6,899 bases of DNA from Candidatus Poribacteria bacterium. Lineage in GTDB: Bacteria > Poribacteria > DTPJ01 > WJIO01. The stretch lies in the NCBI GenBank assembly GCA_014730235.1, contig WJIO01000112.1, positions 1-6,899 on the forward strand. Direction: 5' to 3'. Shown piece by piece: positions 1 through 6,667 of the stretch; position 1 is the stretch's first letter; each line of letters starts with the position of its first letter. The position numbers and the translations under genes were made by a program. A model generated the notes under the pieces. That model ran no database searches, had not been told where the DNA came from, and saw only the letters and a list, made by a program, of their open reading frames with translations.

Positions 1-1
1 C

Positions 2-856
2 ATAAAAGCCAGTAAGCTCCTTATTGAAGCGGCGGAACGCAACGGAAAGATAGCCGCTACGGCTGAAAACATAAGGCGTGGACTGAGCCAAAGGACAGCC
101 CACTGGATCATAAACGATCAGAAAATGTTGGGTGACATGAGGCTTTTCTTCTCTCAAATGGCCGGATGGAACGATCCCAAGCCCGGAAACTGGCACTGGC
201 GATTAGATCACATGCTGGGCGGCGGTGGAATGGTCATGGATTCCGGTGCTCATTACTGTGATACCTTACGATTTCTGTTTGGTGACGTGGATACAGTCTA
301 TGCGGAAGTCGACCAATGGGAGGACAGGAAGGCCATGAAAGACGGCAAACTTGTTCCCAATGACCAGGAAGATACATGGATCGCCAACATAAAATTTAAG
401 AGTGGTCTTTATGGTGTATGGTCATGCACATGGGCTGCTCCGGGACATTCTTTTGTCAATATAGCATACTATGGCAGTGAAGGTTCCTTAACTGATAAAT
501 CCGATATATTCCACGGCCCTCACAGCACATCGGAAATTATCTTCAAAGACGGAACAAAACGTCCCATGACTGAATTACAAGATGAATTTCTGAATAGCCT
601 GGATGATGAGATGAAACAGTGCCTGTTCCCCTATGGATTTACCGACGGCGTTACCATCGAGTGTTATGATTTTCTTGATGCTATCCAGAATGGCCGACAG
701 CCAGAAGTTACTGGCGAGGTAGGTATGAAAGCCAAAGCCCTGTGTGAATCCATTTTTGAGTCAGGGGAATGCGGCGAAGCTGTGAAATACGATGATGTCA
801 TTTCTGGTAAGATAGATGCTTATCAGAAGCCGATAAATGATCACTGGGGAATTTAA
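2..856 (+). CDS. Gfo/Idh/MocA-family NAD(P)-dependent oxidoreductase, 5'-truncated by the window edge
   Basis: The reading frame is open from position 2 to the TAA at 854-856 (284 codons), so the ATG at 125 is internal and the true start lies before the window. The first visible residues (IKASKLLIEAAERNGKIAATAENIRRG) are split here only by the edge: they match the stretch that follows the EKP motif of this family, so the N-terminal Rossmann NAD(P)-binding half, roughly 100 residues, is missing. The C-terminal alpha/beta domain is complete. It holds the glycine-rich strand GGGGMVMDSGAHYCD, whose Asp and His correspond to the family's catalytic D-x3-H pair, and later the usual FLDAIQNGRQPEVTGE segment. 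Family members oxidise or epimerise sugars, inositols and related polyols in the cytoplasm; the substrate cannot be read from the sequence. mutS begins 3 bp after its stop, so the two are very likely co-transcribed. Confidence 0.9.
   Translation: MKASKLLIEAAERNGKIAATAENIRRGLSQRTAHWIINDQKMLGDMRLFFSQMAGWNDPKPGNWHWRLDHMLGGGGMVMDSGAHYCDTLRFLFGDVDTVYAEVDQWEDRKAMKDGKLVPNDQEDTWIANIKFKSGLYGVWSCTWAAPGHSFVNIAYYGSEGSLTDKSDIFHGPHSTSEIIFKDGTKRPMTELQDEFLNSLDDEMKQCLFPYGFTDGVTIECYDFLDAIQNGRQPEVTGEVGMKAKALCESIFESGECGEAVKYDDVISGKIDAYQKPINDHWGI
846..850 (+). promoter_or_regulatory. Weak ribosome binding site for mutS
   Basis: GGGGA lies 9 nt before the TTG at 860 and inside the last codons of the upstream oxidoreductase. 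It is a partial Shine-Dalgarno match. Together with the TTG start it suggests modest initiation, perhaps helped by translational coupling, since the upstream stop is only 3 bp from the mutS start. Confidence 0.45.
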
Positions 857-859
857 CCT

Positions 860-3481
860 TTGTCAAAGAATCTAACGCCTCTCATGAGGCAGTATCAAGG
901 AATAAAACGCAATTATCCTGATTCCATTCTGTTTTTCAGGATGGGCGATTTTTACGAGACGTTTTATGAAGATGCAAAGATCGCATCCCGGGTTTTAGGA
1001 ATAGCTCTTACAGCTCGTGATAAAAACAGAGGGGAACCTATACCCCTGGCTGGTGTTCCTTACAAAGCCGCCGATACTTACCTGACCAAGTTTATCAAGG
1101 CTGGATATAAAGTGGCTATATGCGAACAGGTGGAAGACCCTAAAAAAGCCAAAGGGTTAGTAAAACGGGAAGTAATAAGGTTAATCACTCCAGGAACTGT
1201 CATTGAACCAAATATTCTGGACAAAAAAACTAATAATTATCTGGCATCTGTAAGTCAGATAGACAACCTGTATGGCTTTGCCCACGTTGACCTTTCCACC
1301 GGTGAATTTTCTGTTACGGAGTTGGATACGGAAAATAAATTACTGGCGGAGATGGAACGTATACATCCAGCCGAATGTCTTATAAGCGAAAAATTTCGCC
1401 AGGAAAACAGATTGATGGATGCTGTTTCAGCATCCATCAATCCTGCTGTTAATTACCTGCCTGCATGGTCTTTTTCCCCTGAAACGGCCAGGAGTGAACT
1501 TCTGGAGCACTTCCACATTATATCTCTGGATGGTTTTGGCTGTGAAAACATGCCCGGGGCTATCAGCGCTGCCGGTGCGCTTATATATTACCTGAACGAC
1601 ACCCAGAAGCAGGAAGTAAAGCATATACAAACCCTGAGTACATATTCTATCGAACAATATATGATCCTGGATGCTGACACACAGCGTAACCTGGAATTGC
1701 TGCGTTCCCTTCGGGACGCTTCTACCAAGGGAACTTTGCTGGAAGTATTAGATGAATCCCTTACGCCTATGGGTGGTCGCAAACTCCGGCAATGCCTGTT
1801 AAGACCACTTATAGATGTAGATCAGATAAAAGCCCGGTTGGATGCTGTGGCTGAATTCCACAGCAAGATAATATTTCAGGATGATTTCCGGGAAATCCTT
1901 AAAGATATGCACGATTTGGAGCGTCTCATAGCCCGTATCAGCCTTGGAACAGCCAATGCCAGGGATATGCTGGCTCTGAAGACTTCCCTGCGCCTTCTTC
2001 CTTTACTTAAAGAAAAGCTGGATACATGCGAGGCAACGCTTTTATGTATTCTCAATGAAGAACTGGAAGATATATCCGATGTGGCTGATTTGATAGAAGT
2101 CTCTATCCATGAGGATCCCCCTACAACTCTTACTGAAGGTCATATTATAAAAGATGGTTACAATGAAGAGCTTGACGAACTCAGAAAGTTAAGCTCAACC
2201 GGTAAAGACTGGATCGCAAATCTTCAAGAGACTGAACGGAAACGCACAGGTATTAACTCCCTTCGTATAGGTTACAACGATACCTTTGGTTACTATATTG
2301 AAGTCACAAAGGCAAATCTGGAATCAGTGCCGGAAAATTATGTTCGTAAGCAGACGCTGGTAAACTCTGAACGCTTTATAACTCCTGAACTTAAGGAGCA
2401 CGAATCCAAGATACTGAATGCACAGGAACGCATGGAAGAAATTGAATATGATCTTTTTTGTGAGATAAGAAACAAGGTTTCGGAAAGTACCCAGCGGATT
2501 CAGAAAGCCGCTTCTATCGTGGCTATGCTGGATGTTTTGAGTGCCTTGGCTAATGTGGCTTCCAAACACAACTACATCAAACCCAATGTAAACGAAAGTG
2601 ACGAGATTATCATTAAAGGTGGTCGGCATCCGGTGGTTGAACAGTTTACAACTGGCGAGGGATTTGTGCCAAATGATGTAAATCTGGACTGCGATGAACA
2701 GCAGATGATTATTATCACGGGTCCAAACATGTCGGGAAAATCCACATATCTTCGTCAGGTAGCCCTGATAGTGCTGATGGCCCAGATGGGAAGTTTTGTA
2801 CCGGCCTCAGAAGCATCTATTGGCATTGTAGACAGGATTTTTACAAGGGTTGGTGCATCGGATAATCTGGTAATGGGAAGAAGTACATTCCTTGTGGAGA
2901 TGAACGAAACGGCTAATATACTTAATAACGCATCCAGAAGAAGCCTATTGATCCTGGATGAAATAGGCCGGGGAACAAGTACTTATGACGGCCTCAGCAT
3001 CGCATGGGCTGTGGCGGAACATATCCTGGATAAAACAAAAATAGGCGCAAGAACACTGTTTGCCACTCATTATCACGAACTGGTGGAACTGGGGGAAAAA
3101 CACGAAGGGGCAAGAAATTATAATGTAGCCGTAAGAGAAAAAGAAGACCAGATTGTGTTTCTACGCAAGATCGTAGAAGGTGGTACAGACGAAAGCTACG
3201 GAGTACATGTGGCCCAACTGGCTGGGTTACCTGTAGAAGTGGTTGAAAGAGCCAATGAAATACTGAAAAGGCTGGAAGAAAAAGGTGGTAAAAGAGAAAA
3301 TCTTCCCGAACCCCATAAAGTTCCTACCAATATAGAATATGTAGAACCTGTGCAATTGTCTTTGTTTGGGTCAAAGGCTGATGAAATTATAGACGAAATA
3401 ATCGCTGTGGATATAACCAATATGACTCCATTACAGGCATTGAATAAGCTTCAGGAATTAAAGAAAAAAGCGCAGGATTGA
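860..3481 (+). CDS. mutS: DNA mismatch repair protein MutS
   Basis: An 873-residue, full-length bacterial MutS (the family is usually about 850-880), which binds mismatches and small loops in new DNA and recruits MutL. The mismatch-recognition domain (about 1-115) contains GDFYE with Phe31 and Glu33, the F-x-E wedge. The connector domain (about 125-265) includes DLSTGEF, followed by the lever/core and clamp with RKQTLVNSERFITPELKE. The ATPase domain has Walker A TGPNMSGKST (620-629, Lys627) and Walker B LLILDEIGRGTST (Asp700, Glu701), then a helix-turn-helix with ESYGVHVAQLAGLP. QLSLF at 832-836 is a typical beta-clamp binding motif, and the tail ITNMTPLQALNKLQELKK is the C-terminal oligomerisation helix. 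The start is TTG at 860: the conserved LTPLMRQYQ begins at residue 5, so a later ATG would cut conserved sequence. It lies between an oxidoreductase and a nitrilase-like gene and no mutL follows. Codons 184-195 coincide with a perfect inverted repeat, described separately. Confidence 0.98.
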   Translation: MSKNLTPLMRQYQGIKRNYPDSILFFRMGDFYETFYEDAKIASRVLGIALTARDKNRGEPIPLAGVPYKAADTYLTKFIKAGYKVAICEQVEDPKKAKGLVKREVIRLITPGTVIEPNILDKKTNNYLASVSQIDNLYGFAHVDLSTGEFSVTELDTENKLLAEMERIHPAECLISEKFRQENRLMDAVSASINPAVNYLPAWSFSPETARSELLEHFHIISLDGFGCENMPGAISAAGALIYYLNDTQKQEVKHIQTLSTYSIEQYMILDADTQRNLELLRSLRDASTKGTLLEVLDESLTPMGGRKLRQCLLRPLIDVDQIKARLDAVAEFHSKIIFQDDFREILKDMHDLERLIARISLGTANARDMLALKTSLRLLPLLKEKLDTCEATLLCILNEELEDISDVADLIEVSIHEDPPTTLTEGHIIKDGYNEELDELRKLSSTGKDWIANLQETERKRTGINSLRIGYNDTFGYYIEVTKANLESVPENYVRKQTLVNSERFITPELKEHESKILNAQERMEEIEYDLFCEIRNKVSESTQRIQKAASIVAMLDVLSALANVASKHNYIKPNVNESDEIIIKGGRHPVVEQFTTGEGFVPNDVNLDCDEQQMIIITGPNMSGKSTYLRQVALIVLMAQMGSFVPASEASIGIVDRIFTRVGASDNLVMGRSTFLVEMNETANILNNASRRSLLILDEIGRGTSTYDGLSIAWAVAEHILDKTKIGARTLFATHYHELVELGEKHEGARNYNVAVREKEDQIVFLRKIVEGGTDESYGVHVAQLAGLPVEVVERANEILKRLEEKGGKRENLPEPHKVPTNIEYVEPVQLSLFGSKADEIIDEIIAVDITNMTPLQALNKLQELKKKAQD
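1410..1442 (+). repeat. 15-bp perfect inverted repeat with 3-nt loop inside mutS
   Basis: GATTGATGGATGCTG (1410-1424), TTT (1425-1427), CAGCATCCATCAATC (1428-1442). The two arms are exact reverse complements. The repeat is in frame and encodes part of R184-N194 of MutS in the connector domain. As RNA it would form a very stable hairpin within the coding region. No U-tract follows on either strand, so it does not look like an intrinsic terminator. Confidence 0.9.
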
Positions 3482-3487
3482 TTCTGA

Positions 3488-3493
3488 TGGAGG
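3488..3493 (+). promoter_or_regulatory. Ribosome binding site of the nitrilase-like gene
   Basis: TGGAGG with core GGAGG at 3489-3493, 5 nt before the ATG at 3499, in the 17-bp gap after the mutS stop. It is a strong site that fixes the start codon. Confidence 0.8.
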
Positions 3494-3498
3494 TTTAA

Positions 3499-4263
3499 AT
3501 GAAACTTCGCGTTGCATTAGCACAAATTCCCGTAACCAGAGAAATAGAATCCAATATTAAAGCTATAGAACGGGGTATGCAGTTTGCTGTAGAGGAAAAA
3601 GCCCATATATTACTTACTCCTGAAGGTTCTTTAAGTGGATATACCCATGATTTTAACGCAGAGGATGTCTATAAATCCCTGGAATATATAACTCAAAAGG
3701 CCAGAAGCTTGAAATTAGGGCTGGCCCTGGGAACATGCTTTGTAGAACCTGAAGATGGAAAATGCTACAACCAAATACGATTCTATACACCCGAAGGTGA
3801 ATATCTTGGTTTCCATAGCAAAACATTGACCTGCGGCAGTATGACAGACCCACCCCAGGGGGAGATCAATCACTATGCAGTTAGTCTTCTCAGGACATTT
3901 GAATTCAAAGGGATTACCATAAGCGGTCTAATATGCAACGACCTGTGGGCAAATCCCGGATGCACACCCATGCCGGACCCTCATCTTACCCATCAGTTAT
4001 CAAAGATGGGTGCAAATGTCATATTCCATGCTGTCAACGGTGGAAGAAGCAAAAGCGAATGGTCTGACGTGGCCTGGAATTACCATGAATCAAACCTGAG
4101 AATGAGAGCCCAAGCCAGCAATATATGGATCGTAACTGTAGATAACTGCTATCCTGAGGATACAAGGTGCTCATGTCCATCCGGGGTTATTGATCCCCAT
4201 GGAAATTGGGTCTGCAAGACTGAATCAATGGGGGAACAATTTGCAAGCTACAGCATCGGTTAA
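3499..4263 (+). CDS. Carbon-nitrogen hydrolase, nitrilase superfamily
   Basis: A 254-residue protein with the Glu-Lys-Cys triad of the nitrilase superfamily: Glu42 in LLTPEGSLSGY, Lys108 in FHSKTLTC and Cys146 in GLICNDLW. The N-terminal strand MKLRVALAQIPVT and the segment WNYHESNLRMRAQASNIWIVTVDN are also typical. Members hydrolyse the C-N bond of amides, carbamoyl compounds or nitriles in the cytoplasm through a thioimidate or acyl-enzyme intermediate. The substrate is not evident; the usual amidase or N-carbamoyl hydrolase sub-motifs are not clear enough to choose. No signal peptide is visible. It is somewhat short for the family (commonly 260-300) and ends right after the final strand (GEQFASYSIG). 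Its TAA overlaps the stop of the convergent gene. A good Shine-Dalgarno 5 nt upstream and a 17-bp gap after mutS point to a shared transcript. Confidence 0.9.
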   Translation: MKLRVALAQIPVTREIESNIKAIERGMQFAVEEKAHILLTPEGSLSGYTHDFNAEDVYKSLEYITQKARSLKLGLALGTCFVEPEDGKCYNQIRFYTPEGEYLGFHSKTLTCGSMTDPPQGEINHYAVSLLRTFEFKGITISGLICNDLWANPGCTPMPDPHLTHQLSKMGANVIFHAVNGGRSKSEWSDVAWNYHESNLRMRAQASNIWIVTVDNCYPEDTRCSCPSGVIDPHGNWVCKTESMGEQFASYSIG

Positions 4264-5666
4264 AAACTCACATCCTCCACAAAATCACCTATCCTTATCC
4301 GCGCTTCGTCAATATTTGTTATCTGTTTGCCATTGACAGTAAGATTCTCTATTTTAACACCTTTTACCTTGTGTTTTTCATCATAACCAACGAAATACGA
4401 GCCGGGAAAACATTCTCCTGTTACAGATATTTCTTTGAATAGAATGTTTTGTATATTACCCCGCTCTTTGTCATGGGAGTAGTTATTTTCCCTGATAATC
4501 AATACAAAAAGCTGAGGGCAGTATTTATCTTTTTCATTTATGCTGTATTTTTGATCTCTTGAAGATTGATATATGGGTAAAAGCGGGTTTTCTTCGATTT
4601 CAAACCGTATGTCCTCAAACCTTATGTTTTTAATTAACGCCCGGTCTCCATGCTGTATATCCATTGCTATGTGTACGGTATGGATTATATCGCAGTTTTT
4701 AAAGGTGATATCGCTTATCTCCGGCGCGACAGTTTCTGCGCCGATTTCCATTGCTCTACCCCAGTCGTTCCATATAACGCAGTTAGTCACCAGCATATTT
4801 TTAACTGGTTTATCGCCGGTTCCCCTCAGACCTTTTACCACTATACTATCATCAAATGAGCGGATAAAGCAATTATCAATGGTAACGTTGCGGCTGTTTA
4901 CTATATCAATGCCATCGGCATTATAACGCCAGAATCCTATGAGTTTGATGTTGGATATGTCCAGATTTTCACAATCCCGGGGAGTGATTGCCCAGACATT
5001 TGAATCCCGGATTATAATACCCTCTATTTTCACGTTCTGACATTTATGAAGGGTTATGGGGCCAGGATTTCCCTCACGCTTGAAGGTGCTGGTATCCAGT
5101 ATACCACGACCAAGTATACGGATGTCAGAAGTATTTGAAGATGTTACAAGACCGTGAACCACCGCGCCGCCAGCTATATAAACTGACTCACCGGTTTTTA
5201 GTTCTATTTTACCCGGGTTATGTATTCCCGGGGCAAAATGATAAACGTCGGGATCATCTGGTTCTGGAACATTTTCCTCAATTTGACTGACGAATATATG
5301 TAAGGCATGGTGTATGCCATTTATCTCTACGGTAGCATAGCCGGGTTCAGGCATCTGAAAAATTATCCTGTTGCCTTCAACTAGAGGTTTTATGTTATGG
5401 GATTTTGGACGAATATCAACCTTTTCTACCGGAATATTTGATACAACCTCCACATCAGCCGATCCGGACATATCCCAGTATACAAAAGAAGCCATCTCAG
5501 TTTGCTCCAGAGGCCTTTGGTATCCAGGCCAGACCTGGTTAAGGGGTACGGCAGAAACCCTGGCTTTATAGACAAATACAGGTTTTCCATTAACCTTGAC
5601 GGAATAATCCTCTGAAGGTGATTCATCCCCCGGTTGAGAATATATCTTAATATCCGAAATACTCAT
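4260..5666 (-). CDS. GH28/GH49-like glycosidase, possible independent translation from an internal ATG
   Basis: The ATG at 5666 (Met326 of the long frame) would give a 468-residue protein, 8 nt after a GGAGG core. It starts with a beta-sandwich (about 328-452 in long-frame numbering: VKVNGKPVFVYKARVS, then GYATVEINGIHHALHIFV), a GH49-type N-terminal layout. A right-handed beta-helix follows, opening with FAPGIHNPGKIELKTGESVY and AGGAVVHG. Active-site motifs are NADGID (574-579) and FDDSI (596-600), so the three acidic residues of GH28 enzymes are present (Asp576, Asp597, Asp598). The GHG position appears as GRAMEIG (628-634), with Arg instead of His, and no clear RIK motif follows. Such proteins cleave glycosidic bonds in pectin-like or dextran-like polymers by inversion; the substrate here is unknown. 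No signal peptide is present, so this form would be cytoplasmic. Domain identity is firm; separate expression is inferred. Confidence 0.5.
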   Translation of the reverse strand: MSISDIKIYSQPGDESPSEDYSVKVNGKPVFVYKARVSAVPLNQVWPGYQRPLEQTEMASFVYWDMSGSADVEVVSNIPVEKVDIRPKSHNIKPLVEGNRIIFQMPEPGYATVEINGIHHALHIFVSQIEENVPEPDDPDVYHFAPGIHNPGKIELKTGESVYIAGGAVVHGLVTSSNTSDIRILGRGILDTSTFKREGNPGPITLHKCQNVKIEGIIIRDSNVWAITPRDCENLDISNIKLIGFWRYNADGIDIVNSRNVTIDNCFIRSFDDSIVVKGLRGTGDKPVKNMLVTNCVIWNDWGRAMEIGAETVAPEISDITFKNCDIIHTVHIAMDIQHGDRALIKNIRFEDIRFEIEENPLLPIYQSSRDQKYSINEKDKYCPQLFVLIIRENNYSHDKERGNIQNILFKEISVTGECFPGSYFVGYDEKHKVKGVKIENLTVNGKQITNIDEARIRIGDFVEDVSF

Positions 5667-6641
5667 AGTCTTATCCTCCCCAAAAGCAAAGCTGTTAAGC
5701 AAAAATAGCATTAAAAAAGCGACAAAAGCTGCACCTATTACTGTAAATACCCATCCTGCAAATATATTAATCAACGTCTTTTTATTAACCATACCTGTTC
5801 CTTTTACCAGACCAACGCCTATCACCGCTCCTACCACAGCCTGAGAACTGGAAACCGGAACGCCGATCTGAGTGAAAATGTGTAAAGTAAAGGCTTCGGA
5901 TAAAACGGCAACCAATGCGGAAAATGGGGAAAGCTGGGTTATCTTTTCACCCACTGTATACATGACGTTTCGGCTGTATGTCAATACACCTATGGTTATA
6001 CTTATACCACCTAAAACAGTAGCCCGAAAAGGTGATATTAACCCCGCTCCAACATAAGCACCCATTACGTTGGCCAGGTTATTGGCTCCAAGGCTATAGG
6101 CAGCATAGCAACCTATAACTATGGATAGTATTTTTACTGTATAATTGAAAGTCATAAGATTTTTAACGCGCTTTTGCCAGATGAAAGCCAGTATATGATA
6201 ACATACAAAAGCTATTAATGCCCCACCAATTGGCGTAGCTATCCATGATATGACAATTTTGATAAGCCTGGTATAATCAATAGAACCCTGGTTAAAAATA
6301 GATAAACCGATAATACTTCCCACAACTGCCTGAGTTGCTGACACTGGTATCCGGAGATAGCTCATCACATTTACAACCAGAGCGGCTGAAAAAGCTGATA
6401 ATATAGCCTTTGTAAGATTTATATCCGCTATACCCCCAATGGTATCAAGGCCGCTCTGTCCTTCCAGTATTGCACCAATAACTATGAAAACCGCAGAAAG
6501 AGTAACTGCCTTCCAATACCTTATGATCCCGGAATTAACCTGAGGCCCGAAAACATTTGCCGCGTCATTACTACCTAATCCCCATCCAAGATATAATCCG
6601 GGTATGAATTTTAATACTGTCTTGATGTATATGGATAGCAT
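4260..6641 (-). CDS. PiT-family inorganic phosphate transporter fused to a GH28/GH49-like beta-helix glycosidase
   Basis: One uninterrupted 793-codon frame with two unrelated parts. Residues 1 to about 320 form a complete PiT (PHO4) phosphate permease: about ten hydrophobic segments and an internal duplication, with GSNDAAN (23-29) and IPVSATQAVVG (98-108) in the first half echoed by GANNLAN (185-191) and VPVSSSQAVVG (261-271) in the second. PiT proteins take up phosphate, usually as metal phosphate with H+ or Na+. Residues 326-793 are a beta-sandwich plus parallel beta-helix glycosidase (see 4260-5666). The linker GEDKT is only a few residues, and its DNA carries a strong ribosome binding site and an ATG, so the frame may be a recent join of two genes, or a sequencing indel. 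The ATG at 6641 has no clear Shine-Dalgarno; an in-frame TAG lies 18 nt upstream and no other start precedes the first membrane segment. The 3' end overlaps the convergent nitrilase-like gene by 4 bp. Confidence 0.8.
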   Translation of the reverse strand: MLSIYIKTVLKFIPGLYLGWGLGSNDAANVFGPQVNSGIIRYWKAVTLSAVFIVIGAILEGQSGLDTIGGIADINLTKAILSAFSAALVVNVMSYLRIPVSATQAVVGSIIGLSIFNQGSIDYTRLIKIVISWIATPIGGALIAFVCYHILAFIWQKRVKNLMTFNYTVKILSIVIGCYAAYSLGANNLANVMGAYVGAGLISPFRATVLGGISITIGVLTYSRNVMYTVGEKITQLSPFSALVAVLSEAFTLHIFTQIGVPVSSSQAVVGAVIGVGLVKGTGMVNKKTLINIFAGWVFTVIGAAFVAFLMLFLLNSFAFGEDKTMSISDIKIYSQPGDESPSEDYSVKVNGKPVFVYKARVSAVPLNQVWPGYQRPLEQTEMASFVYWDMSGSADVEVVSNIPVEKVDIRPKSHNIKPLVEGNRIIFQMPEPGYATVEINGIHHALHIFVSQIEENVPEPDDPDVYHFAPGIHNPGKIELKTGESVYIAGGAVVHGLVTSSNTSDIRILGRGILDTSTFKREGNPGPITLHKCQNVKIEGIIIRDSNVWAITPRDCENLDISNIKLIGFWRYNADGIDIVNSRNVTIDNCFIRSFDDSIVVKGLRGTGDKPVKNMLVTNCVIWNDWGRAMEIGAETVAPEISDITFKNCDIIHTVHIAMDIQHGDRALIKNIRFEDIRFEIEENPLLPIYQSSRDQKYSINEKDKYCPQLFVLIIRENNYSHDKERGNIQNILFKEISVTGECFPGSYFVGYDEKHKVKGVKIENLTVNGKQITNIDEARIRIGDFVEDVSF
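5674..5681 (-). promoter_or_regulatory. Strong internal ribosome binding site at the transporter-glycosidase joint
   Basis: On the minus strand GGGGAGGA is followed by TAAGACT and then ATG (5666-5664). The GGAGG core lies 8 nt from the ATG. It sits in codons for G-E-D within the long frame. It is a better site than the one at the transporter's own start, which suggests the glycosidase had, or still has, its own initiation. Confidence 0.65.
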
Positions 6642-6659
6642 AGATATTGTATAACTCTA

Positions 6660-6667
6660 AATAACCT
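6660..6667. repeat. Left copy of 8-bp target-site duplication
   Basis: AATAACCT directly abuts the left end of the inverted-repeat element at 6668 and is repeated in the same orientation at 6787-6794, next to its right end. This is the expected footprint of transposition. Confidence 0.75.

Noticed and set aside
125-127. ATG at 125 as the start of the oxidoreductase
   Set aside because: The frame is open and clearly homologous upstream to position 2, so the gene starts outside the window.
98-271. Residue-level oddity: Gln where many PiT proteins have His in P-V-S-x-x-H (residues 98-108 and 261-271 of the long minus-strand protein; coordinates here are residue numbers)
   Set aside because: It occurs symmetrically in both halves and I recall Gln in other prokaryotic PiT proteins, so it is likely normal subfamily variation.
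1843-1865. 8-bp stem TGCTGTGG / CCACAGCA with 7-nt loop in mutS
   Set aside because: A match of this length and loop size is expected about once by chance in a window this long.
2324-2629. Antisense open frames inside mutS and plus-strand frames inside the transporter-glycosidase gene
   Set aside because: They lie opposite well-conserved coding sequence, show no recognisable domains and look like frame shadows.
2944-2970. Quasi-palindrome GCCTATT...ATCC-T-GGAT...AATAGGC over the Walker B codons
   Set aside because: Interrupted, short arms and under strong protein constraint (LLILDEIGRG), so no independent signal can be claimed.
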